Assembly: GCA_963277665.1 (NCBI GenBank)
Contig: OY728143.1
Location: 236,087,591 to 236,151,590, forward strand
Length of the DNA: 64,000 bases
Source: Viscum album
Taxonomy: Eukaryota; Streptophyta; Magnoliopsida; Santalales; Viscaceae
Reading direction: 5' to 3'
How positions within the stretch are numbered: the stretch's first letter is position 1; each line of letters opens with the position of its first letter. The translations under genes were made by a program, and so were the position numbers. This document shows positions 12,561-23,179 of this stretch, one piece after another. The notes beneath the pieces are model-generated. The model was not told where the DNA came from. It did not search any database and saw only the letters and a program-made list of their open reading frames with translations.

Positions 12561-12847
12561 TTTCTTCAAGAAAAATACCACCTATTTTGAATAAACTTCC
12601 TAGCCAATCGAAAAGGTATGATTTCCTTACTTAAGTTTTCATAGTCACATTTAGTTGCTGGTAGTTTCCTTTTACTTACAAAATTTCTCAGAATAATTTT
12701 CCTTAAATCTGAATGTTTTTGTTAAAAAAACCTCAAAAGATCAGATTCAGTATTTCCTTGCGGGTATGTTTTCAACCGTCAAATCAGATCAGAGAGATTT
12801 TCAACCATTAGATTGTTTTTGGATGATGAAAGGTCAGCTTCATCGCC

Positions 12848-12856
12848 TATATAAAG
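12848..12856 (+). promoter_or_regulatory. Internal TATA box upstream of the env-like gene of TE3
   Basis: TATATAAAG in the context CGCCTATATAAAGGGCACTCTCATTTGTG lies 107 bases before the env-like ATG. Upstream are two CCGTCA or CCATTAGAT motifs. The layout copies the LTR promoter of the same element (CCGTT motifs, GCCTATAAATA, CTCATTTG). It is a candidate start for a separate env-like transcript. No experimental support. Confidence 0.45.
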
Positions 12857-12962
12857 GGCACTCTCATTTGTGTCCCACATCTATTTCAAAGCCCTCGCGT
12901 GTCAAAGCTCTGCCTCAGTTCATAAATATCATTCTGAATCTTCCACTGCTCCTCTATTCTGA

Positions 12963-15402
12963 ATGTCTGTAGAATTCACTTCCCAAGATATGTTTTCCAT
13001 GAAGCCAATTTCAAAATGGAAAGTGTACAGAGAATGACCGGTCCATCCAAACTTTTACAAGTACGATTCTATCATCTCTAAGAACATCAAGTTGAATGGT
13101 TGGGAATATGTATGTATATCTAAGACAGGTGTTCAAGATGTGGTCTATCCAGAGTTACATGTAGAGTTCTATGAATCATCATTCTTCTTTGAGGAAGAGG
13201 GAAGAGAAAAAAGTTTCTTTAAAGTCTTATGGGAAGACATACAAACTTACTTACACCAAGACAGCAAGATTGGTGGGGGTGGCATATGATGGAGAAGTTG
13301 AATTTTTCTCACACAAACTTCTGAATGTTCAAGGAAGTTTTGTTAAGGTAAAGGCCTTGGAGTGTCTTGGACATGATGATGTAAAGACAACTAATATTTC
13401 TCACCTATATTCTAATAATAGGATCCTTCAGCTATGGGTATAAGGTTTCTTGGTTCCGAGAAATGGTTAAAAAGATACCCTGAAGAAAAATGATATATAT
13501 TTCTTAGACTTCTTGGTGAATCTATGAAAAATCAATCTGATGAGGCATGTTCTTTTGAAAATCAAGAACATCAAGGAAGGAAATTTGAGAGCTCAAATCA
13601 TCATCTACCCTGCCTTACTATCAAATATGATAGTTCAGTGTCTGGATTCATTCAAAATTGCATGTAAGTCTAAGGCTCAGAATTGCAAGGTTATTCTTGT
13701 TAGTGATGATACATTGAAAAGGATGAATATGGATTATTCCTATAAAGTAGGTAAGTTTTACAATTTTCCATAGTAAGTGGTTGAAACCAATCCAGAAATT
13801 GTGGAGAAAGCTAAACCAGTGAAGAAGGCTGGTAAAAAGAAGAAATTGAAAGAAGTGGTTACAGAAGAAAAGACCCCTAAAGCTATGGAAACCCAATACG
13901 CACCTCCCAAGCCGAAGAAACATAAAGCATATCTAGATGAGGTGGATAATAAATGGAGGGAGGATATGGAGAAAAGGAAATAAGGGGACACTCAGTTCGG
14001 ATTGGACCTAGATGAAGCTAAATCGTTAAGGGATAAGACAGCTGAATACCTTGAGAAGGAAGAAAAAGAGAAGAAGATGTCTGAAGATGAGGTTGTACAA
14101 TCTCTTTTAAGAGACACAAAAATATCTTCCCAGAAGATTCCTGTTCTGGAAACTTTTGTTGTTCAACCATTACCGGAGACCCCTGGAAAAAATTACTTCA
14201 CTCCGGAAAAGTCTAAAGGGAAAGAGGTTGTTGAAGGAGTAGAGAAAGGAGCTGGTGAAGAAGTAGAGGAAGAAGTTGTTGAAGAACTAGAAGAATAAGA
14301 GTATGTAGAAGAAGAATAAGAAGTAGAAGATGGAAGTGGTGATCTAGATGACTTGATTAAAGAAGTTGAGGACTATCAAGAGAATCCAAATCTATCAGAA
14401 AAACCACTACTCTGAACTTCTGAGGCCAAGACCTCAAATCTTGTCACTCTGGGAAAGGGAGTTTAAAAATATTGTAAAAGAGATGGTGATGAGGAATAAG
14501 TGAAAGAAAATGGATTTTCTGAGGAAGAAAACTATTAGAAGAACTTTCTTGAAGAAGGAGCAGAGAAGGAGAAACCAGATGAGGATAAGATTGTTCAAGT
14601 ATCTGAAAGCGAGGAAGAATCTCCTGATGAGGAAGCTCCAGAAGTTGATAAGGGTAAGAAATTTCTTATTGACACCCCAAAAAAATATATCATTAGTAAG
14701 AAAGATGTTTGCGGTTCTTCTAGAGGAAATATAGTGGATATTGAGGAAGAAAAATCCCCATGCAAGGTATCTAATTTGAAATCCTCGGCACAGGGTCATG
14801 ATTTTGTTGTAGAATCTTTGAAGAAGTTTGTCAATAAAATTCTGATCCTTCCCACCATAGACTCCAAGTGCCAGATGCTTCAACACAGCCTTAATTAGAA
14901 ATCAGAATCCACATCCATGGTCATAGATTAGTGTGTGAAGATTGAGTCTGAGCATTGAAATTTTCAGATCAATTATGATGTTCACAAAAAATGATTCAGA
15001 AAAATAACTCTATGGTCAAAGAAAGTTGATGATGAATTGGATTAGTTTGATCATTTTGAAAATGATGTAAAATATGCTTTGGATAACGAGGATTCCAAGA
15101 TTAAGAATCTTCAGGAAAATATGACCCTTGAGAAAAATACTCAGAATCAACAGGTGAGGGATTTGAATGGGAAGCTTAAGAAGGTATCTCATCACTGGAA
15201 AGGGAAAATAGATCTCCGGATTGAGATCGAAGAAAATATTGTGATCTAGGATGACATTCTTAAGGAATAGTCTAAGGATCTGAAGGCTCAATAAGAAAGG
15301 ATCACAGCTTTAGAAAAACAAGCTGAGGAGGACCAGAAAGACTTGAAGAAGATGAAAACTATGTTGAAGAAATTAATTTCCAAGGAACAGGAAGACAAAT
15401 AG
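12963..15402 (+). pseudogene. TE3 env-like (third) gene, broken
   Basis: The frame opens at an ATG at 12963 and reads through one nonsense codon near 13035 (a likely former TGG). The N-terminal region (NGWEYVCI, YPELHVEFYES, then VSLKSYGKTYKL and ARLVGVAYDGEVEF) resembles the N-terminal domain of plant Sire-type env-like proteins. A frameshift lies at about 13185-13200. From 13777 the frame is highly charged: a lysine-rich block, glutamate-rich runs (about 14230-14300 and 14600-14650), then a coiled-coil-like region to 15399. A 31-codon hydrophobic tail follows to 15495 beyond a TAG. At least a dozen stops interrupt it. The product and role of this gene class are not established; an envelope role is only an inference in the literature on the lineage. 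Confidence 0.65.
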
Positions 15403-15862
15403 ACAAATCCGATTTTTGTTGTAATTTCTTTCCTTGTAAATATTATTTCAACTCTAATGAAATCTCTGGTTGGATATTATTTTTCTTGTTATTAAATAAT
15501 GTTTCAGGTACTTTATATCTTTATCATTCCCTTAAATTCTTTTTGAAAATTACAAAGGGGGAGAAGGAAAAATAACTACTCAAAGGGGGAGAAGGAAAAA
15601 TCTAAAAGGGAGAAGAAAAATTTCTATGTTAAGAACTATCCTTAAGTAAGGGGGAAATTATCCATATGATTTATTTCATTCTCATGATAATGAAAATTCC
15701 ATCCCGAAAATCCAGAATACAATCCTTAGAGTTACAAAGCCTACAGGGGAGTTAGTTGTATTCATCATCATCTTTGAACAAAGGGAGATAAGTTTTAATT
15801 TCAAAGTCTAGATATTTTTCTATGTTCTTATATTATTTTTCGAAAGGTTGTTTTTTCTTTCC
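15403..15862 (+). other. TE3 3' untranslated region with repeated polypurine tracts
   Basis: Purine tracts recur at 15554-15572, 15582-15600, 15604-15620, 15646-15657 and 15779-15791. The first two share AAAGGGGGAGAAGGAAAAA. They resemble the terminal tract, so the element may have several second-strand priming sites. No coding is seen. Confidence 0.6.
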
Positions 15863-15873
15863 AAAAAGGGGGA
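15863..15873 (+). other. TE3 polypurine tract
   Basis: AAAAAGGGGGA lies 3 bases before the LTR start TGTAGAGTC and is the expected plus-strand primer site. Confidence 0.8.
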
Positions 15874-16134
15874 TATTGTAGAGTCAATAATGTTTTCCTT
15901 ATTAATTTTCCATTCCTTCTTGTTTTTAATATTAAAAACACATTATACTTATTCAAATCTATATTTTACTTATATAAGGAAAATTTCCTTCCCAATAGAA
16001 TTTACCCCTACCATATTTTCATTTCTCAAATAAATACTTTTCTTAAGTATAAAAATCGTATTCATACCTAAAACCTTAGAATCACATAATACTTAGATAT
16101 GAAGAATTATATATAGGACATGAATTATATATAT

Positions 16135-16425
16135 GAACTCTAATAAAGTTCTACTCCAATTTTGGGATAAAACTCTAATAATGTTCCACTCTGAATTCTA
16201 GATACGAACTCTAATAAAGTTACACTCTGATTTTTGGATATGAAATCTAATAATGTTCCACTCTGAATTCTGGATATGAACTCTAATGAAGTTCCACTCC
16301 GAATTATGGATACGAACTCTCATAAAGTTCCACTCCGAATTCAGGATACGAACTCTCATGACGTTCCACTCCAGATTATGGATATGAAATCTCATGTAGT
16401 TCAAATCCGAATTCTGATTATGAAC
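16135..16425. repeat. 36-bp minisatellite inside the TE3 3' LTR
   Basis: About eight units with the same 36-base pattern as 5189-5475. Units differ between the two LTRs, so the arrays have changed since insertion. The open frames across it (16198-16404 minus, 16276-16479 plus) follow from the period. Confidence 0.8.
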
Positions 16426-16853
16426 TTATCTATGTTCAGACCTCGAGTTCTCTACATTCAGACTCCGAACTCTTATTAGTTCTGACTCCAAATTCCAATA
16501 AACTCTAACTCCAAACTTTGTAAGTTCTGGTTCCGAATTCTAGTGAAACTAGACTCGGAATTTCCTTGAAATTTAGACTCCGGATTTCTAAAAAATTCAT
16601 GTTCCGAATTCCTACAAAACAGAATCTGAACATCTCTTTATTATAGACTCTGAATTCCATATTGGTTAGACTCCGAACATTTATTTTCTTACATTCTGAG
16701 CTTCAGTTTTACTTATACTTGTTTCGTTACAAAATGATGTCGTGCTTTCAGTTATTGACTACCCGTTGGTTGAATGAAACTTGTACAGGTCCCTCTGAAA
16801 TTCAAGGAGAAATATGACCATTGGAGGAGGGATCCAATCGTTGGAGCTTCGCC

Positions 16854-16863
16854 TATAAATAGG
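16854..16863 (+). promoter_or_regulatory. TATA box of the TE3 3' LTR
   Basis: TATAAATAGG is the counterpart of 5921. If active it would read outward into the flanking TE2 sequence. Confidence 0.55.
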
Positions 16864-17674
16864 AGCTCATTTGAAAGTTGAAAACAACTTTGACATATGT
16901 GCTTACATATTGTTGAAGTGATTTATAGGGAGAGAGGCTCTTATCAACCCTCAAAGCTTCATGCAGAAAGTTTGAACAACTTGTTCAAACACTGCCTTGT
17001 GCAGACTTGTTTCGTGAGACTCTGATTGTTGCTGATTTCTATCGAGGGTTTTCGGGGATAGGAAGATAGTGGTTCTAACACCTTGAAGTTGAGGGCTTCC
17101 TTGCTGAGGAAGATAGAGGTGCTGACTACCTGATAGTTGAGGGATTGCGGGGATAGAAAGACAGACTCTGATCATCATATCGAGGGATTACCCTGGTGTG
17201 GGTAAGACAGACTTTCATGGAATTTTAAATCAAGGAACCTTTATCCAAGGTTGTTAGATACCCTTCTCTTTGGGTTAAAAGAGTTATTGTTTGTTACTTG
17301 TAGTTTTTACTACATTGTTTTTCCTCTACATTTTGTATTGTTAAGGAAAGTATAACATTCTTATACTTCCTTACCTGTACTCTAATATAGTTAGATTCTA
17401 TACTCTTTAAGGTAGAATCTTAATCTTTGTAACTTTTGTTAAGTTCCATTTTCAGATTTACTTTTCTGAAATCTAGGAATTCTTTAGTACTCATAGAGGA
17501 CTTGTGAATTATCTTGGTTAACCTTGTTAAACATAACCATCCTAAAAATTTCCTAAAGGAATTTTTAAAAGGTACAATTCACCCCCCCCCCTCTTGTATC
17601 TAAGAATATCATTCTTATTTCGATCCTACGTTTGATATTACAGATTATATCATAATCAGAGTCATACCATCCTA

Positions 17675-20419
17675 AAAAATCCATCCTTAATATACATAGG
17701 AGAAAAAAATTCTAGAGTTCTATTTATTTATGGTTCATAATATCTTATCAATGGAATAATAATAAAAATTCAAGGAAAACAATAATGTTTTTTAATGAAA
17801 CATTTACCAATTAGTAACATTGAAATTTATTCCCCGTGTAAGAAAATGAAATTAAATGAAGTATAAAATATCCTCAAAATATTTATGTGCATGATATAAC
17901 TTGTGAATCAGTATTATATTCACCTTTCTAGGGAATATAGGCTCCCAGTATGACATGTGTCTCAAAGAATAAAATCGAGACAAAATTACATTACCGAATT
18001 GGTATCATTTGGAATGAAAAACCCATGAAATAAATATAATAAAAATGATATTTAAATAACCATAAATATAATTATATGAATCATTGAAAACATTCATGGT
18101 AATTTAACACATAACCTTTAACAAAATCTTTGTGATCATTTCTTGAGTCTCACAGTAAAATGAAATGATAAAACTGATACCTTATGTATTGACTCTCATT
18201 ATACAAATTAAAAACTCATATATAAGAAATATATGTTTATTTTAAATCATATAAGGAACAATATTATTATATCTAATAAAATATATCAAATTACTCTATC
18301 TTTATTTTAGCGATATATTTAAAACTCAATGTTAATGTTATGTTGGGGGTCATAATTCTTTAATTTATCTCGTGTATTGATTTGATAGGTTTTTTGTACT
18401 CATAGTTATATAATGATCTCTAGAGTGGAATATATGATATAAATTTATTATATATTTAATATATATTCATTTATATAAATATATAAATATATAAATGATA
18501 CAATATTATATGAAATACAATGTTCATGAAGACGCTTGTTCATACGTACGCATGAATGTTGTTTATGTTTTACTATCGTAGGGATAGAAATAAAGTAAAT
18601 GACATATATGTTTATATTTTGAAAGATAATATAAATAATGAATAATTATTATTTAATATATATCATATTGGTTTACTATTCACATACTAAATTCATTCTA
18701 TGTAATGTTTGAATGAACCACATATCTTTGAGTAAGAGGTAGTCCACACTTCCACATACCAAGTTATCATATTTACACCAAATATAACGAATGAATGTAT
18801 GGTTTATATAAATATAAAGGAAGAATAAATAAATCATAAATATAATATATATCATATATTAATATTGTTTCTATTTTAATTTCCTACCACGACGTTTGGT
18901 AAAGGAATATGGAATAACATTTTTCCATGAGGTAGTAGTTCTCCAGACACAAGAACATTATGTTCGTTAACCATTTGATTGAATGTGTGTATTTATAGTT
19001 ATATCACATAATATAAAAACATATAATTTTATTTTGGCTAATTATTTTATTATTTATCAATTCAATATGAATAATTTTTGTGGTGTAGAATGAAAATAAT
19101 TGAAAGGATCTTGAGAAAGGATGTTATTTCTTGTTTGGGTAACTTATTTTGGTTTTCACCGAAGGGAATCCTTGGTTGGATTTCTACTAAAATGGATGCT
19201 AAAGAAAGGAAGGGTGATATTTTTGGAAGTCAATTCATAATATCTTGTCTATAACTCTATGATTTAATAGGTGTGTAGAATGGAGAGTGGTGGTGGCCTT
19301 TTATATGGGATAAAGGAGACATAGATGGAATTTTCGAATACATGTTATGATTACCCACATTTTTACCAAAAAACATTCATAAAAAACAAGAACAATAAAT
19401 AATAATAATTTTAGAGAAGAAATATGTCCATAAATGGTTATTAGATATGTTTCTTAGTCATTTTGGCCCTCTAGGTTTATGCCTTAATCCCTTGTGAAGC
19501 ATGATTTTACCTTAATCATTATAATTAATTTTAATCACTAACAGTAATATTATTTTAGGGAAAATGAAGATGAAAAATTTAAAATATAAATATTATAATG
19601 ATTCTAAATATTTATGAAGATTTTTTAAAATTAAATTTATGGAGTCAGCAAAAATTTGTTTATTTATATTCCAGTAGAGGTGGCGAGAAATTAGATTTTT
19701 AAAGGGAGAATATTGAAATATTCATTAAGATTTTATATCTATATTCAATATAAACATGATTCAAATGAAAGAAATTGGCATAATATATTTCTAATTGATC
19801 TATCTTTAATTTATTAAAAAACTAATAAATAAATTATCTATATAAATAAATTAGAAAAAAAATGATGTTTTAATTAAAATTCAGTATTCTTAACTATTCT
19901 ACCAAAAAAGACATTTCTCAGAAAAATCCAAAACAATTACAATATTATATTTTTAAAAATAGAAGTATGTAAATTATTTTCATATTATGAAATTTAAATT
20001 CTTCATGTTTTGAATTAATTTTCTTATTTTTCATATAAGGTTATTAAATTAGTTTTTTTAAGAAAACAGTATTTTGAAACACATAAATACATTTCAAAAA
20101 TTTATATAACACTTGTTTAATATGATATATTTAAATGAGAAAATTATTAAAATATTTATATATTTATTATTAATTTTAACATTAATATGTTTAATGTAAA
20201 ATATATAATTGTGTTATTTAAATAATTATAATAAAAAATTATTATTTCGTAGAAACATAGTGTTTCATGTAACACTAGAGAATTCATTGATGCATGTAGT
20301 GAAAGCCTACCATAGTTTAGTGTATAAAAAATATCTGAAATACTATATATTGCAATGAATGACATCATATGAAATTCCATAATTGAAAAAAAAGGTGTAC
20401 AGAAACTCGGATTGTTAAA
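17675..20419 (-). repeat. TE2 3' LTR, second segment
   Basis: It aligns with 34.6-37.25 kb in the other TE2 LTR. Examples are ATTCCCCGTGTAAG near 17830 with AATCCCCACATAAA near 34621, and GACGCTTGTTCATACGTACG near 18531. Minus-strand translations at 20156-20380 and 36957-37172 both show a CFYE and FYNYLN pattern; this reflects LTR homology, not a gene. The end at 20419 is set by GGATTGTTAAA aligned to GGGTGTTACA in TE6. Confidence 0.6.
18523..18556. other. Single decayed copy of the LTR hairpin motif in TE2
   Basis: TTCATG at 18523 and CATGAA at 18551 form an outer inverted repeat around GACGCTTGTTCATACGTACG. It matches the first of three motif copies in TE6. The other TE2 LTR keeps a weaker version at about 35305-35339. 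Confidence 0.5.
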
Positions 20420-22852
20420 CTCTATCGCACATAAAATGAATATCTAGCTCAAAATTTGTCTCAGTTTTCTATGATATAATAATTGAATGTTACTTTCGTA
20501 CTAACCCACATTGTAAAAAATGAACACAAATACATCTCATAAAAATGGTAATATAGATGCCTAAAAGTTATCGAAATTTAACACAAAAATAAGATTCCCA
20601 ATATTATAACACAATTAATATAGAAAGATTGGACAAAGAGGAAAAGCTTAAATAATCATAGAGATTAATAATGATTTATTATCATAAGAAAGGTAGTGAT
20701 CTAAAAAATCATAATAATCACAAAACCACGTGGTATATATGATTGAATGATGTCATCAATATCATCAAAAATGATGATAATAGGATAACATTTAATTTAA
20801 GACCATTTTTATAAATAATATTTATTTACATGATTTCATTCCATTGATTATGAACAATATAATCCAATTTTTATTCCGTGATTGATTACAACTTTATCTC
20901 TTACTCTATGGAATGAAGGTTACTTTTTCATTCCTGATGAACATAAAATAGCACGCTATCCAGAAAAATAATGTTAGGCCATTCCATCTATCACATCAAA
21001 ATTTTAATTACTAGTTATCCAATATGCATAAACCCATATAAGGAGAGACAATGCTTTAATAATTAAAACCTCGTATCATATTAAAAATAATATACTCCTT
21101 AAATGGTTATCCTTATAACCCTTTGGGGAGATGAAAATCAAAATCATTTGAAATATAGTCACTAAATAATAATTACATAGATCCCCCATAAATAAAAAAT
21201 TATCTATTGGTATTCACATTCCAAACATGTGAATACCCTCATCGTATATGTTGTTGAATCATATTAATAACATGAATTACAATAAAACCTCTTCAAAAAT
21301 ATGCATTCTTCATTATTAAAAATATTACTACATATATTCATTTAATCCAAGATGTTGTAAACATCATCAATTATGATAAATGTAATTTGATAAAAAATGA
21401 TTATTAGTTATACGGTAATAAATAACTTCCAATTTAAATTTCCCATATCCAATGTTTCTTTTTAGAAACATCATTATCTCAAAATCTTGAAAACATTAAG
21501 CGTTACAATACCTTAATAAAAATATCACCTTTTTTGAAATCACTTCTCTACATCACTATCTCCATTCAACATATTATTTTAAATCATAAATGAAAAAACA
21601 TATAATAAAAATACTAAAATATTTCATGATTCATATAAAGTAATATTTTTGTTCTAAAAAATACATCATTCATACAATGTTTTTCTAAAAACAATAAAAA
21701 TATTCTACATCTAGTTTCTTAAGACACCTCTCTGAAAATATTACATTTGAATTATGTCTTTAAATTTATCATAATTAATTTAATCATGATTGTAAACAAT
21801 ATTATGAGAATGAAACATACCTATCCTATATGTTTTCATACTCATCAATAGATAAAAATACATGTACCACCTACCTGATTCAATTTTTGATCCATCCACC
21901 TAGGTCATCTATTTAAATAATTGTAATACATTTTACTTTCAATGAAGTCAAAATTTGATAATACCTTAGTGGGGTCCAATATAACAATGAATTTGATTAA
22001 CATAACATTTAAATTACCATTTATAGTTTAAAACATATTCTTCTTCCTCCAACAAGATTACTTAGTTTCTTATTTACACATTATCTACATGTAAGAAACC
22101 GAATCATCTTTTGTCAATTATCTTCATTACCTAAAATCTCGGTAAAATCATAACAAATATTCTTCTATGATTTTGAAAGTTTGTTAAGGTACAAATTGTT
22201 AATAATATTACATGAATACTGATTATGAATGATTAAAACATAAATTACTCTAGTAATCATCCCCATTTAAATCTCATCAACATGGTTTCCATCTCATTCA
22301 TCGTTATTCATGTTAATTCATGATCCCCCCATTTACAGAAACCTAAAATCATATAGTAAGAAACCATAGTATTATTAAAGAAGCACATACTCCTGAAAGA
22401 AGATCTAATTGGTTTTATAAATTATTGATCATTATCTAAAAAATGTAACCTTATATTTGTCCTTTTTTATTCTTATAAAACATATTTTTAAATACTTCAT
22501 GATGTTTCGTAATGTTTTTTTAATTCAAAAGCATTACCCATAGGAGTATTAATCATGGTGTGTAGTATGGACTGTTATCTTATACCAGGATAGAAACGAG
22601 TCGGGCCCTATGCACCATCTCAAAGTAGTTAATCCTAGGTAAATCTCTTCTATAAAAAAGATCAATTATAGAATCTAGAGAGGGATATATTTATGGAAAA
22701 CCCCTTGTTCTATATTTTAAAAATATCCAAGTACATTTTCCTATACGTATTATTATCCTTATACATAATATCACACAAGTCCTTAGAGTTTTCAATAATG
22801 TTTTTTCTTCCTAGTTTCAAATGGATGTATAATCATTTTCACTAATTCAAAC
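20420..22852 (-). pseudogene. TE2 interior: gag remnant only, no pol recognised
   Basis: Just inside the right LTR, the minus strand reads TAGTTTGAATTAGTGAAAA, aligned to the TE6 primer-binding region AGTTGGTATCAGTGGAAA. The equivalent of the TE6 gag start is at about 22618, where CGGGCCCTATGCACCATC parallels CGGGTTCCAGCCATC of TE6; the frame there is closed by stops within 20 codons. At the other end, ATAAAATGAATATCTAGC at 20431 matches TTAAAATGAATTTCGCC next to the TE6 polypurine tract. No protease, reverse transcriptase or integrase motif is visible. The length, 2433 bases, is close to the TE6 interior (2756 bases). Confidence 0.5.
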
Positions 22853-23174
22853 TATAAAAACCCTTTCTTCACATACATTTACATTACATCATTTTTTTGA
22901 TTATAGGAAACATTACACCAACAGATTCTCACTAATCATATTAGTTTAGGGCCTTTAAAACATTGAAATATAAAAATTGGTAAATGGTGGAGCTACATTA
23001 TCTCACACTAGGATGTCCAAGACTAGAACTCCTCTTAGTCATATCATACATAAAATATATCATCATTATATAGGGATGGGAACATAAAAGAAATGAGCTC
23101 AGATTATCAGTAAGAATAAACATGGGATATATGTAGATTTAAATATAAAAATAATGGTAGGGAAAAATGATAAT
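22853..23174 (-). repeat. TE2 5' LTR, first segment (interrupted by TE4)
   Basis: TATAAAAACCCTTTCTTCACATAC aligns with the TE6 LTR start (TGTAGAGACCC through GCTTGACGTAC). Further on, TTAGTTTAGG and GAACATAAAAGAAATGAGCTCAGATTATCAGTAAG match TE6 at 48215-48380 in order. TE4 follows after the target site ATCAT. Confidence 0.65.
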
Positions 23175-23179
23175 ATCAT

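Larger units (their letters stand above)
4943..17674 (+). mobile_element. TE3: Ty1/copia retrotransposon of the Sire/Maximus type with an env-like gene
   Basis: This is a 12.7 kb element with LTRs of about 1.8 kb, an initiator-tRNA-Met primer-binding site, gag, protease-integrase, reverse transcriptase-RNase H in copia order, then a 3.9 kb downstream region with an env-like gene, and a polypurine tract. Copia order (integrase before reverse transcriptase) plus a long post-pol gene points to the Sire/Maximus lineage. It interrupts the left LTR of TE2: sequence on both sides continues the alignment with the right TE2 LTR. A clean target duplication is not seen; flanks AATAT and AAATC are only similar. 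In the 150 bases at the LTR 3' ends I count roughly 8 percent difference, and more elsewhere. Confidence 0.85.
15877..17674 (+). repeat. TE3 3' LTR
   Basis: It aligns along its whole length with 4943-6752, including the minisatellite (16135-16425), TATA box (16854) and C-run (about 17582). It ends at CATACCATCCTA, after which the TE2 LTR resumes. Confidence 0.85.

Noticed and set aside
13648..13991. Two minus-strand hydrophobic frames that look like membrane proteins
   Set aside because: They are the reverse of the lysine- and glutamate-rich env-like frame of TE3, which gives Phe- and Leu-rich shadows.
4938..17680. Target-site duplication for TE3
   Set aside because: The flanking pentamers are only similar (AATAT and AAATC or nearby registers), and the LTR 3' end is uncertain by about three bases, so none is claimed.
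20156..20380. Minus-strand frame similar to one at 36957-37172, at first taken as a conserved gene
   Set aside because: The similarity is explained by both lying in the paired TE2 LTRs; neither has a known domain.
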